A stretch of 56,298 nt of DNA from Actinacidiphila epipremni (GTDB taxonomy: Bacteria > Actinomycetota > Actinomycetes > Streptomycetales > Streptomycetaceae), in contig NZ_JAATEJ010000040.1 of NCBI RefSeq assembly GCF_012034175.1, positions 1 through 56,298 of the forward strand, written 5' to 3'. The position numbers and the translations under genes were made by a program. Numbering within the stretch: position 1 is the first letter of the stretch; every line of letters begins with the position of its first letter. Below, piece by piece: positions 32,901-40,658 of the stretch. The notes beneath the pieces were generated by a model. That model saw only the letters and a program-made list of their open reading frames with translations. It made no database searches and was not told the DNA's origin.

Positions 32901-34148
32901 GTGGATCACCTCCAGCTCGCCGCGCACCTCGGGCCCGGCGCCGGCCAGGTGGGCCCGCAGCTCCTCGGCCGGGCCCATGATCAGCGACAGCGGGGTGCGG
33001 AACTCATGGCTGACGTTGGAGAAGAACGCGGTCTTCGCGCGGTCCAGCTCCGCCAGCTCCTCGGCCCTGCGCTGCTGCGCCCGGAAGCTGCGGGCGCTGC
33101 CGATCCCGGCGGCCAGGTGCCCGGCGACCAGCTCCACGAAGCCGCGGGTGGCGTCGTCCAGCGGGCGGTAGCGGTTGAGCCCGGCGACCAGGAAGCCGTA
33201 CGGCCCGGCGCCCTGCCGCTGCAGCGGCACGACCAGCGCCCGCGTGGGCGGCAGCGGCCACGCCCCGGCCGGCAGCGCCGCGAACGGCTCGCCGACCAGC
33301 TCCACCACCGACGGCTCGCCCGCCGCCGCCTGCCGCGCCGGCCACACCGGGTCCTTCCCCGGCCGCCCGTCGCCGGCCCCGTCCCCGTCCCCGGCTCCCT
33401 CCCCGTCCCCGGCCGCCGCCAGCCGCGCGGGCGCCGCGGGATGACCGGCGGGCAGGCCGGTGCGGCCGGCCAGCCGCGCGGTGCCGTCCTCGTCGTAGAG
33501 GTACGTGAGCGTGAACGGCAGGTCGTACGGGTTGCGCGTGAGCTGCCGGCCGGCGAACGCCAGCATCTGCTCCTCGGTGCGGGCCACGCTCGGGTCGGAC
33601 CCCAGGTCGCGCAGCGTGGCCATCCGCCGCTCGCCGATGACCCGCTCGGTGTCCTCGCTGACCACGCACAGCATCCCGACCGCGGTGCCGGCGTCGTCGC
33701 GCAGCGGGCTGTAGGAGAACGTGTGGTACGTCTCCTCCGGGTAGCCGGAGCGCTCCAGGAGCAGCAGCAGCGCCTCGTCCCAGGTGGCCTGCCCGGTGCT
33801 GAGCACCGTGGTGATGCGCGAGTAGCTGTGCTCCCACACCTCCGTCCACACCTCGCGGGACGGCCGGCCCAGCGCCCACGGATACTTGCGGCCGAGCGTG
33901 TCGCGCCGGTAGGCGTCGTTGCAGAAGAACGTCAGCTCGGGCCCGTAGGCCATCCACATCGGGAAGCGCGACGACAGCAGGATGCCGACGGCGGTGCGCA
34001 GGCTCTGCGGCCAGGACTCCGGCCGGCCCAGCGGTGTCGCGGCCCAGTCGACCGCCGCGAGGTCCCGGTGGATCTGCCCGTCGCCGGCGAACACCCCGCC
34101 GCCGGCCGCGGCCCGCTTCCGGCCCTGCCCGTCGTCCCGTACCGCCAC
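29910..34148 (-). CDS. Hybrid histidine kinase / response regulator / SpoIIE phosphatase / ATPase
   Basis: A protein of about 1412 residues that strings together a whole signalling path. In order: PAS-like sensor (about 30-170), GAF (about 230-350), HisKA with His381 in NVSHEFRTPLS, HATPase (about 480-600, NLLSNALKF), receiver with Asp710 in VADVMMPRLDG, PAS (about 790-910), GAF (about 930-1060), SpoIIE phosphatase (about 1075-1270, GGDWYDTV, GDCVGRG) and an RsbW-like ATPase (about 1280-1400, ACANAVEHGH). The GTG at 34148 is preferred (AAGGG upstream) over a start 37 codons earlier. It is coupled by ATGA to the STAS gene, its likely substrate. Low-complexity linkers lie between domains. Confidence 0.93.
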   Translation of the reverse strand: MAVRDDGQGRKRAAAGGGVFAGDGQIHRDLAAVDWAATPLGRPESWPQSLRTAVGILLSSRFPMWMAYGPELTFFCNDAYRRDTLGRKYPWALGRPSREVWTEVWEHSYSRITTVLSTGQATWDEALLLLLERSGYPEETYHTFSYSPLRDDAGTAVGMLCVVSEDTERVIGERRMATLRDLGSDPSVARTEEQMLAFAGRQLTRNPYDLPFTLTYLYDEDGTARLAGRTGLPAGHPAAPARLAAAGDGEGAGDGDGAGDGRPGKDPVWPARQAAAGEPSVVELVGEPFAALPAGAWPLPPTRALVVPLQRQGAGPYGFLVAGLNRYRPLDDATRGFVELVAGHLAAGIGSARSFRAQQRRAEELAELDRAKTAFFSNVSHEFRTPLSLIMGPAEELRAHLAGAGPEVRGELEVIHRNALRLGKLVNTLLDFSRIEAGRMQARYEPADLATLTAELASVFRSAVERAGLAYEVDCPPLAQPVHLDRGMWEKVVLNLLSNALKFTFDGTIRVAVRDERGQAVVTVADTGVGVPGHELPRLFERFHRMENARARSHEGSGIGLALVRELVALHGGTITADSREGEGTVFTVRLPYGHAHLPADALVAGGGGPAVTAVADPFVQEALRWLPEAEPEPEPDAGDRGGGGSGARQRAGAAAGGPFDVVVADDNADMRGYLTRLLRGAGHRVRAVGDGRAALEAVRADPPDLLVADVMMPRLDGLRTVAALRAAPRTASVPVLMLSARAGQEASVEGLEAGADDYLVKPFSAAELLARVRATVELARLRSHHARWRRALTDAMQEAFFVCDGQGAVVEVNAAFTRMLGFGPEDLPYPAVPPWWPAREAEPEAYRQVADAFGALVEQGAGTHTLPVRHREGHRLWVSASLARVHDPDSGRSMVVGTFRDVTAERYAVRRESAVAALSLRLSRAGSTAQALDGALEELCGLWRAGSGVAAVFPAAGPPQVTAWGAPAAWDALDGGLREALTALRDGPRLAPYADGRGGVGVGLEHPRGPMAVWLGLGAGRPFTDRDGTLLSLLAGHLAQGLARAFQIDQQRETALALQRAILGPAALPAGFAVRYEPAARPLEVGGDWYDTVALADGRIGIVVGDCVGRGLQAAAVMGQLRSACRALLLQDPRPDRVLLALDRFAADLPGAGSTTVFCGVLDPGSGRLAYSSAGHPPGVLVGPDGATRLLDQGRSTPLAVRGRSGTRPYAQDVVPARALLLLYTDGLVERRRRPLSEGVERAGATLREGRHTGTRELAALVMERMAPPDGYDDDVALLLYRSPAPLEVDFPAEAGRLAPVRRQLREWLDRCELPAQTVQNVLVAAGEACANAVEHGHRDAPGGTVRLRAEARADRLYLSVADSGRWKPPEPEAAPHRGRGLALMRALMQHVTVTPGAGGTTVAMDTRTAP

Positions 34149-34496
34149 TTCCGACCCTTCGTCCGCGTGCCCTGCTCCGCCGCCGGCCCCCGCACCGCCC
34201 GCACCGGCCGGGCCCGTAGGATGCCTCCAGCCCTCTGCTGCCCTCTGACCGGCGGGCAAACGGCGCCGTGCGGAACCAGTGGAAGGCGTGGCGGCGGACA
34301 GGCGTCCGGGCGGCGGAAGAACCGTGCGGGACCGGACTTCTCCACCGCCGGCCCGCGCGGCGCCCTCGACGACACGCTCATGACGCCCTCGGCCCGGTCA
34401 CCGACCTTACCGGCCTGCACGAGCCGTGCTTCTGCCACCCCGCGGCGGACCGGGTGCTCCCGGCCCTCCGGGGCCCGGCAGCCGGGCGGCGCAGCC
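34149..34496. other. 348-base gap between cydB and the hybrid kinase gene
   Basis: No coding frame with a plausible start and codon use was found on either strand. It should contain the promoter of the hybrid kinase gene and the end of the cyd operon, but no clear terminator hairpin or promoter was recognised. Confidence 0.5.
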
Positions 34497-35519
34497 TCAG
34501 CGGGCCTCGCCGGCGCGGGCGTGGTCCGCGCCGATGCTGCCCCGCCCGGCCAGCGCGAACAGCAGGACGATCGACGGCACGATGAGCACCACCGCGACGC
34601 AGGCGACCGCGACCACCACGTTCAGGGTGCTGCCGGGGGAGGCCGCCTCGGTCAGGCTCAGATGGGTGCCCAGCAGGAACGGGTACTGCGACACGCCCCA
34701 GCCGACGACCACCAGGGCGACCGCCAGCGCGGCGATCTCCCGCAGCAGCCGTGTGCCGCCGCTCCACAGCAGCACGACCGCCGCCGCCCCCGCGACGGCC
34801 GCGACCACCACCAGCGGCAGCGCCCGGCCGCTGAGGTGGTCGAAGAGCCGCCGCGCGTCGGCCCGCAGCACGAAGATGCCGCCGATGCTCACGGCGCCCG
34901 CCACCAGCCCGGCCGCCAGCGCCCGGCGCCGGAAGTACCCGAAGAGCCCCGAGCGGCCCGAGCGCTGCCGCGCGGCCACCGTCAGGTAGGCGCCCGCCAG
35001 GAAGGCGCACACCACGACCGCGAGCGCCCCGCCGAGCACGCTCGTCGGATTGCACCAGGAGGTGACGGCGTCGCCGTAGCCGCGGGTCGGCACCCGCCCC
35101 GAGGCGATGCCGCCGGCGACGGCGCCGAAGCAGTACGGCGTCAGCACCGAGGACAGCGCGAACACCGCCCCGTACACACGCCGGTGCGCGGTCGTGAAGG
35201 ACGCCTTGCGGAAGGCGAACCCGGCGCCGCGCAGCACGATGCCGAGCGCCGCCAGCAGCAGCGGCACGTACAGCGTGGTGGTGATGGCGGCGAAGGCCCG
35301 GGGGAAGGCGCTCCACAGCACGACCAGGCAGTAGATCAGCCAGGTGTGGTTGGCCTCCCACACCGGTGCCAGCGAGTCGTCGATGAGCGCCCGGGGCCCG
35401 CGGCCCCGCTCGGCGCCGCCCGCGACCAGGTCCCAGAAGCCCGCGCCGAAGTCCGCGCCGCCCAGCAGGCAGTAGGCGACGACGCCGACGAACAGGAACA
35501 CCGCCACCGTGTCGGTCAT
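34497..35519 (-). CDS. cydB: Cytochrome bd oxidase subunit II
   Basis: A 340-residue membrane subunit of cytochrome bd quinol oxidase with about eight to nine helices. The N-terminal block FLFVGVVAYCLLGGADFGAGFWDL and VWEANHTWLIY are typical of CydB. With CydA it reduces oxygen at high affinity without pumping protons. The ATG at 35519 overlaps the cydA stop as ATGA. No cydCD transporter genes, which usually follow and are needed for assembly, lie downstream; the hybrid kinase gene follows after 348 bases. Confidence 0.95.
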   Translation of the reverse strand: MTDTVAVFLFVGVVAYCLLGGADFGAGFWDLVAGGAERGRGPRALIDDSLAPVWEANHTWLIYCLVVLWSAFPRAFAAITTTLYVPLLLAALGIVLRGAGFAFRKASFTTAHRRVYGAVFALSSVLTPYCFGAVAGGIASGRVPTRGYGDAVTSWCNPTSVLGGALAVVVCAFLAGAYLTVAARQRSGRSGLFGYFRRRALAAGLVAGAVSIGGIFVLRADARRLFDHLSGRALPLVVVAAVAGAAAVVLLWSGGTRLLREIAALAVALVVVGWGVSQYPFLLGTHLSLTEAASPGSTLNVVVAVACVAVVLIVPSIVLLFALAGRGSIGADHARAGEAR

Positions 35520-36967
35520 CCACGGCCCCCCTCGTCGGACCGCCCGGCCGGCACCGCCTGCCGGCCGCCGCCGGGCGCCGGACCGTACGGCACCGCGACC
35601 GCCGTGTCGCCCTCGCTGCCCCACCGGCGCTTCATGACCCGCAGCACCCACAGCGCGCCGCCGCCGACCCCGGCGTAGACGCCGAGGACGACCGCGTACA
35701 CCGCCCACATGTTCCCGCGGGTGGTCACCGCGTCGCGGGTGAGCAGCTGCCCGACCACGATCCACGGCTGGCGGCCCACCTCGGTGACCACCCAGCCGCT
35801 CTCCAGGCACAGCACCGCGATGGCCCCGGCCACCGCCGCCAGCCACATCAGCCAGCGGTTCCGGGCGAAGTCCTGCCGGCGCCGCCAGTACAGCCAGGCG
35901 AACCACAGCGCGAGCAGCAGCAGCAGCGTCGCGGTGCCGACCATGACGTCGAACGCCCAGTGCACGATGTTGACCTGGGCCTGCGTCGGCCGCACCGCGG
36001 CCGGCACCTCCTCGAAGCCGTGGATCGTGGTCGAGGGGGAGAACCCGGCCAGCAGCGAGGCGAGGTCCGGGACACGCAGCCCGTACTGCGCCCGGCCGTC
36101 CACCAGCGCCCCGCCGAGGGTCTCGGGGACGTGGCTGCCGGTGCGCGGCAGCATCTCGATCGCCGCGAACTTCACCGGCTCGTCGTCGTAGACGGCGCGG
36201 GCGATGGTGTCGCCGACCAGGATCTGGAAGGGCATGACGACCGCCCCGGTGACGAAGCCGATCAGGAAGCCCAGCCGGTGGTAGCGGTCGTTCCTGCCGC
36301 GCAGGATGCCGACCGCGTAGACCCCGGCCACCACGAAGCCGGCGACGATGTAGGCCGCCAGGAACATGTGCAGGAACTCCAGCCAGAAGGCGCCGTTGAA
36401 GAACACCTCCCCGGGGCGCACGTCCACCACCCGGCCGCCCCTGACGGTGATACCGCCGGGCTGGTTCATCCAGGAGTTCGCCGCGATGACCGACGCCGCC
36501 CCGCCCACGCTGGCCAGCGACACCGGGATGCCCGACCAGAAGTGCGCCCACGGCCGCATCCGGTCCCATCCGTAGATGTAGATGGACACGAAGATCGCTT
36601 CGAGGAAGAAGAACAGCCCCTCGATCGCGAAGGGGAACCCGAAGGCGGCGCCGTAGTCGCGCATCAGGCCCGGCCACAGGATCCCCAGCTCGAACGACAG
36701 CACCGTCCCGGTGATCGCCCCCACCGCGAAGAGCACCGCCGCCACCTTGGACCACCGCCGGGCCAGCACCAGCGCCTCGGCGTCCCCCTTCCGCAGCCCC
36801 CGCCAGTTCGCCACCAGCATCAGCGTGGTCAGCGCGATGCCGAAGGGCACCAGGATGATGTGGAAGCCGAGGGTGAAGGCCATCTGCTGGCGCGCGGGCA
36901 GCAGCTGCGCGGGATCGGCCGGAGCGGCCGACAGCAACCCGGCCGCCAGCTCTTTCGCAGTGGTCAC
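35516..36967 (-). CDS. cydA: Cytochrome bd oxidase subunit I
   Basis: A 483-residue heme-bearing subunit. The axial histidine near the N-terminus is in TLGFHIILVPFG, the second is in WLEFLHMFLAAY, and the quinol/heme b558 region GWVVTEVGRQPW is intact. The shortened Q-loop and a hydrophilic C-terminal tail fit the actinobacterial form. The start is a GTG at 36967 with GGGGA just upstream. It oxidises menaquinol and could accept electrons from the nearby hydrogenase, which is an inference. A Crp/Rex-like dyad lies about 115 bases upstream. Confidence 0.96.
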   Translation of the reverse strand: MTTAKELAAGLLSAAPADPAQLLPARQQMAFTLGFHIILVPFGIALTTLMLVANWRGLRKGDAEALVLARRWSKVAAVLFAVGAITGTVLSFELGILWPGLMRDYGAAFGFPFAIEGLFFFLEAIFVSIYIYGWDRMRPWAHFWSGIPVSLASVGGAASVIAANSWMNQPGGITVRGGRVVDVRPGEVFFNGAFWLEFLHMFLAAYIVAGFVVAGVYAVGILRGRNDRYHRLGFLIGFVTGAVVMPFQILVGDTIARAVYDDEPVKFAAIEMLPRTGSHVPETLGGALVDGRAQYGLRVPDLASLLAGFSPSTTIHGFEEVPAAVRPTQAQVNIVHWAFDVMVGTATLLLLLALWFAWLYWRRRQDFARNRWLMWLAAVAGAIAVLCLESGWVVTEVGRQPWIVVGQLLTRDAVTTRGNMWAVYAVVLGVYAGVGGGALWVLRVMKRRWGSEGDTAVAVPYGPAPGGGRQAVPAGRSDEGGRG

Positions 36968-37080
36968 TTTTCCCCGTCTCGCAGCTCGCCGGCCGCAGCC
37001 GATGGTCCCTGGATTCTAGGTAAACCCCCCATTGGCGGCATATATGACGCGCCGGGACAAAGCGTTGCGGCCGGGGGCGG

Positions 37081-37096
37081 TGTGACACTGGTCACG
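37081..37096. promoter_or_regulatory. Crp/Rex-like dyad TGTGACACTGGTCACG
   Basis: GTGAC-ACTG-GTCAC is a perfect 5-bp inverted repeat (37082-37095). It fits the Crp pattern TGTGA-N6-TCACA except at the last base, and fits the redox repressor Rex pattern TGTGAA-N4-TTCACA except at two inner positions and the last base. It lies 114 bases upstream of cydA, a known Rex target in Streptomyces, and on the other side just upstream of the NmrA-like gene's promoter. Confidence 0.5.
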
Positions 37097-37106
37097 GGCC
37101 GCAGGC

Positions 37107-37133
37107 TGTCACGGGGCGCGCGCTCCCGGTGTC
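37107..37133 (+). promoter_or_regulatory. ECF41-type promoter TGTCACG-N16-TGTC
   Basis: TGTCACG at 37107-37113 and TGTC at 37130-37133 are separated by exactly 16 bases. The published ECF41 promoter is TGTCACA-N16-CGTC, so this is 6 of 7 and 3 of 4 with exact spacing. It drives the NmrA-like gene and probably the ECF41 sigma gene, implying autoregulation. Confidence 0.6.
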
Positions 37134-37184
37134 CTGATGTCCGCAAGCGCCGACAGGGCGGGGACGACAGGAACGGGAGCAGTC

Positions 37185-37931
37185 ATGAAGATCGCAGTCG
37201 CGGGTGGCACCGGCGTCGCCGGGAGGCTCGTGGTGGAGGAGCTGCGGGCGCGCGGCCACGCCCCCGTGCCGCTGTCCCGCCGCGCGGGCGTGGATCTGGT
37301 GACCGGGGACGGCCTGGAGGCGGCGCTGGCCGGAGCCGAGGCGGTCGTCGACGCCAGCAACGTCACGGCCATGCGCAAGTCCGTCGCCGTCGGCTTCTTC
37401 GACACGGCCGGGCGCAACCTGCTGCGGGCCGCCGAGCACGCCGGCGTGGCGCACCTGGTGACGCTGTCCATCGTCAACGTCGACCGGGTCAGGTACCCGT
37501 ACTACGCCGGCAAGGTGCGGCAGGAGGAGATCGTGCGCGGCGGGGCGGTGCCGTGGACCATCCTGCGGGCCACGCAGTTCCACGAGTTCGCCGGCCAGAT
37601 GCTCGCCAACCTCCCCGGCCCCGTCGCCCTGGTGCCCACCGCCCCCGTCCAGCCCGTCGCCGTACGGGAGGTGGCCGCCGCGCTCGCCGACCTCGTCCTG
37701 GCCGGGCCGCAGGGCATGGCCCCCGACCTCGCGGGCCCGCGGGAGGAGTCGCTGGTCGACATGGCCCGGCGCGTCATGGCCGCCGGCCTCGCCCGCCGCC
37801 GCCCCGTCGTGCCCGTCCGCTTCCCCGGCGGGATGAGCGCCGGCGGCCTGCGCCCGTCCGGGCCCGGCACCCGGGGCACCCAGACGTTCACCGAATGGCT
37901 CACGGAGCAGACCGCGGCGACCGCTGCCTGA
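37185..37931 (+). CDS. NmrA-like NAD(P)-binding reductase/epimerase
   Basis: A 248-residue atypical short-chain dehydrogenase. The Rossmann loop is AVAGGTGVAGR at the N-terminus, and the C-terminal half carries WTILRATQFHEFAGQM, common in NmrA/YwnB-like proteins. The catalytic Tyr-Lys pair is not clearly placed, as often in this group. The ATG at 37185 follows GGAG with a 5-base gap. It is followed 85 bases later by an ECF41 sigma factor. ECF41 sigma genes are typically beside a COE gene (carboxymuconolactone decarboxylase, oxidoreductase or epimerase), and this gene fits that role. Confidence 0.88.
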   Translation: MKIAVAGGTGVAGRLVVEELRARGHAPVPLSRRAGVDLVTGDGLEAALAGAEAVVDASNVTAMRKSVAVGFFDTAGRNLLRAAEHAGVAHLVTLSIVNVDRVRYPYYAGKVRQEEIVRGGAVPWTILRATQFHEFAGQMLANLPGPVALVPTAPVQPVAVREVAAALADLVLAGPQGMAPDLAGPREESLVDMARRVMAAGLARRRPVVPVRFPGGMSAGGLRPSGPGTRGTQTFTEWLTEQTAATAA

Positions 37932-37977
37932 CACCCGCGCCGGACAGCCCCGCCTGACACCTGCGCCGGACAGCCCC
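37926..37977. repeat. 26-bp tandem duplication across the end of the NmrA-like gene
   Basis: Two copies, 37926-37951 and 37952-37977, differ at one base. The stop codon of the NmrA-like gene (37929-37931) is in the first copy. It looks like a recent slippage or duplication in the spacer before the sigma factor gene. Confidence 0.8.
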
Positions 37978-38016
37978 GCCCGACGACCCGGAAAGAGACG
38001 GAGAGACGCTTTCCGC

Positions 38017-38916
38017 ATGAACGACCACGCCGCCGACCCGGCGACCGAGACCTTCGTCGCCCACCGCAACCTGCTGTTCACCGTCGCCTACGAGATGCTC
38101 GGCTCGGCCGCCGACGCCGAGGACGTCCTCCAGGAGACCTGGCTGCGCTGGGTCGGCGCCGACCTCGCACAGGTACGCGACCCCCGCGCGTACCTGGTGC
38201 GGATCACCACCCGCCAGGCCCTCAACCGGCTGCGCACCCTCAAGCGCCGCCGCGAGGCGTACGTCGGCCCCTGGCTGCCCGAACCGCTGCTCACCGCACC
38301 GGACGTGGCCGAGGACGTCGAGCTGGCCGAGAGCCTGTCGCTCGCGCTCATGCTCGTCCTGGAGACGCTCTCGCCGACCGAGCGCGCGGTCTTCGTGCTG
38401 CGCGAGGTCTTCGACGTCGGGTACGACGAGATCGCCGCCGCCGTCGACAAGACGCCCGCCGCGGTGCGCCAGATCGCCCACCGCGCCCGCCGGCACGTCG
38501 ACGCCCGCCGCCCCCGTACGGCCGTCACCAGCGCCGAGTCCCGAGCCGCGCTGGACTCCTTCCAGCACGCGCTGCGGACCGGCGACCTGCGCAGCCTGCT
38601 CGACGTCCTCGCCCCGGACGTCGTCTACGTCAACGACGCCGGCGGGCTCAGGCAGGCCGCGCTGCGCCCCATCACGGGCGCCGACAACGTACTGCGCTTC
38701 CTCGTGGGCGTCATCCGCAAGACCGGCGGCACCCCCACCGGCGAGGCCACCACCGTCAACGGCAACCCCGCCCTCGTGGTGCGGCTGGACGGCGAGCTCG
38801 ACGGAGTGCTGTCCTTCAGCATGCGCGGCGGCCTGGTCACCGGGATGTACTACGTCCGCAACCCCGAGAAGCTGACCCGCGTCGTCGCCTCCGAGGCGCA
38901 CCTCATCCGCCGCTGA
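38017..38916 (+). CDS. ECF41-type RNA polymerase sigma factor (SigJ-like)
   Basis: A 299-residue ECF sigma factor with a fused C-terminal SnoaL-like domain. Sigma region 2 spans about residues 13-80 and region 4 about 112-165. ECF41 landmarks are present: WLPEPL at 86-91 in the linker, DAGG at 207-210 in place of DGGG, and NPEKL at 282-286. In this group the C-terminal extension replaces an anti-sigma factor and both inhibits and assists the sigma. The ATG at 38017 follows GGAGAGACG-type sequence. Co-transcription with the NmrA-like gene is likely; the matching promoter lies upstream of that gene. The physiological signal is unknown. Confidence 0.93.
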   Translation: MNDHAADPATETFVAHRNLLFTVAYEMLGSAADAEDVLQETWLRWVGADLAQVRDPRAYLVRITTRQALNRLRTLKRRREAYVGPWLPEPLLTAPDVAEDVELAESLSLALMLVLETLSPTERAVFVLREVFDVGYDEIAAAVDKTPAAVRQIAHRARRHVDARRPRTAVTSAESRAALDSFQHALRTGDLRSLLDVLAPDVVYVNDAGGLRQAALRPITGADNVLRFLVGVIRKTGGTPTGEATTVNGNPALVVRLDGELDGVLSFSMRGGLVTGMYYVRNPEKLTRVVASEAHLIRR

Positions 38917-39092
38917 GGGAGTGCCGCGTCGAGGCCGAGGGGAGTACCGCGTCCACCTCCTCCAACGCCCGGCAGGCGCACCCCGGTTCCCGCCGCGCGT
39001 GTGACATTCCCCCCGCCCCGCCGCCCTGTCGCCGCGGGCCCCGGCTCCCGCATACTCCGGACCCTGACCGACCGGCGGGCGAAGGAGCGGGA

Positions 39093-39998
39093 TTGAGCAC
39101 GAGGACGACTGCGGCGGGGACCTGGACACTCGGCGACCTGGAGGTCCACCGGGTCGGCTACGGCGCGATGCGGCTGACCGGCAACGGCATGCGCGGCAAC
39201 TCCGACGGTGCGCCCATCGACCGCGCCGCCGCCGTCCGGCTGCTGCACAGCGCCTTCGACCAGGGCGTCGACCACGTCGACACCGCCGCCTTCTACTTCT
39301 CGCCGCTGCGCTCGGCCAACGAGCTCCTGGGCCGCGCGCTCGCCTCCTGGCCCGGCGAGGTGGTCGTGGCGACCAAGGTCGGCCCCGGCCGCGACCCCTC
39401 CGGCGAATGGCTCGGCCCCGCACGCCCCGACCAGCTGCGCGGCCAGGTCGAGGAGAACCTGCGCCAGCTCGGCCGCGACCACCTCGACGTCGTCAACCTC
39501 CGCCTCCAGGGCCCCGGCGGCACCGCGCCGGTCGCCGAGCTCTTCGGCGCCCTCGCCGTACTGCGCGACCAGGGCCTGATCCGGCACCTGGGCCTGTCCA
39601 GCGCCCGTCCTGACGACATCGTCGAGGCCCGGGCCGTCGCCCCGGTGGTCTGCGTGCAGAACGCGTACGGCCTGGACTGGCGGCGCGCCGACGAGAACGG
39701 CACGATCGACCTCTGCCGGGATCTGGGCATCGCCTTCGTCCCCTACTTCGCCGTCTCCGGCCTGCGCCGCGAGTCGGCCGCCGCACCGGAGCAGGACGCC
39801 CGCGTGCACACCGTCGCCCGCGCCCACGGCGCCACCCCCGCGCAGATCCGGCTGGCCTGGACGCTGCACCGCGGCCCGCACATGCTGGCCATCCCCGGCA
39901 CCACCGATCCGGCCCACCTCGCCGAGAACATCGCCGCCGGCGACCTGCGCCTGACCGCGGACGACCTCGCCCTGCTCGGCGGACCGGCCGCCCCCTGA
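39093..39998 (+). CDS. Aldo/keto reductase
   Basis: A 301-residue NADPH-dependent oxidoreductase with the TIM-barrel aldo/keto reductase fold. The catalytic Asp and Tyr lie in DHVDTAAFYFSP, the lysine in VVVATKVG, and the NADPH-binding end in IPGTTDPAHLAENIAA. The start is TTG at 39093 with GGAG 5 bases upstream; no ATG fits the conserved N-terminus (WTLGDLEVHRVGYGAMRL). It is on the same strand as the sigma factor but separated by 176 bases, so probably its own unit. The substrate is unknown. Confidence 0.92.
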   Translation: MSTRTTAAGTWTLGDLEVHRVGYGAMRLTGNGMRGNSDGAPIDRAAAVRLLHSAFDQGVDHVDTAAFYFSPLRSANELLGRALASWPGEVVVATKVGPGRDPSGEWLGPARPDQLRGQVEENLRQLGRDHLDVVNLRLQGPGGTAPVAELFGALAVLRDQGLIRHLGLSSARPDDIVEARAVAPVVCVQNAYGLDWRRADENGTIDLCRDLGIAFVPYFAVSGLRRESAAAPEQDARVHTVARAHGATPAQIRLAWTLHRGPHMLAIPGTTDPAHLAENIAAGDLRLTADDLALLGGPAAP

Positions 39999-40100
39999 GC
40001 TCCCGGCCCGCCCCTCAACGCCATGTCCGAAAACCGCCGGAAGCCGGGCCTCCCGCACGGCACTGTGGAAGCAGAGGCCATGGACGAGAGGAAGGCGACG

Positions 40101-40604
40101 ATGACCGCCTGGACGACCTTCACCAGCCCCCTGGGCGACCTGCTGCTGGTGGGGGAGGAGACCGAAGCGGGCCCGACGCTGACCGCGCTGTCGATGCCCG
40201 GCGCCAGGAACGCACCGGCCGTCCTGCCCACCTGGCGGCACGACGCGGCGCCGTTCGCGGACGTCACCGCCCGGCTGGAGGCGTACTTCGCCGGCGAACC
40301 CACCGGCTTCCCGGTCGCGTTCACCCCGGCGGGAACCGACTTCCAGCAACGCGTCTGGAACGCCCTGGAGGCGATCCCCTACGGCACGACCACCACCTAC
40401 GGAACCCTGGCCGCACGCCTCGGCCTGCCGCGCGAGCGGATCCAGGCCCTCGGCGCGGCGATCGGCGCGAACCCCCTGCTGCTGGTACGCCCCTGCCACC
40501 GCGTCATCGGCGCAGACGGCACGATGCGCGGCTACGCCGGCGGCGTGGACCGCAAGGTGTGGCTGCTCACCCACGAGGGCGCCCTCCAGCCGGCCCTGAT
40601 GTGA
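40101..40604 (+). CDS. ogt: Methylated-DNA-[protein]-cysteine S-methyltransferase
   Basis: A 167-residue suicide repair protein that takes methyl groups from O6-methylguanine onto its own cysteine. The active-site motif is LVRPCHRVIG, and the helix-turn-helix DNA-binding segment (IPYGTTTTYGTLAARLGLP) is intact. The ATG at 40101 follows GAGGAAGG and gives the Ogt length; earlier in-frame ATGs at 40023 and 40080 add residues not seen in the family. It converges on the esterase gene, with a strong terminator hairpin between them. Confidence 0.93.
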   Translation: MTAWTTFTSPLGDLLLVGEETEAGPTLTALSMPGARNAPAVLPTWRHDAAPFADVTARLEAYFAGEPTGFPVAFTPAGTDFQQRVWNALEAIPYGTTTTYGTLAARLGLPRERIQALGAAIGANPLLLVRPCHRVIGADGTMRGYAGGVDRKVWLLTHEGALQPALM

Positions 40605-40608
40605 CAGC

Positions 40609-40654
40609 CGCGCCCCGTCCCGCGGACCCGTACCGGCCCGCGGGACGGGGCGCG
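40609..40654. terminator. Bidirectional terminator between ogt and the esterase gene
   Basis: A 17-bp perfect stem (40609-40625 with 40638-40654) and a 12-base loop, between two convergent genes. There is no T-run, as is common in Streptomyces terminators. Confidence 0.85.
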
Positions 40655-40658
40655 CGCG

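Noticed and set aside
29904..35678. A 1924-codon plus-strand open frame
   Set aside because: Antisense to the hybrid kinase and cyd genes. Long antisense frames are expected in DNA this GC-rich, and its composition (His, Arg, Pro, Gln) is not protein-like.
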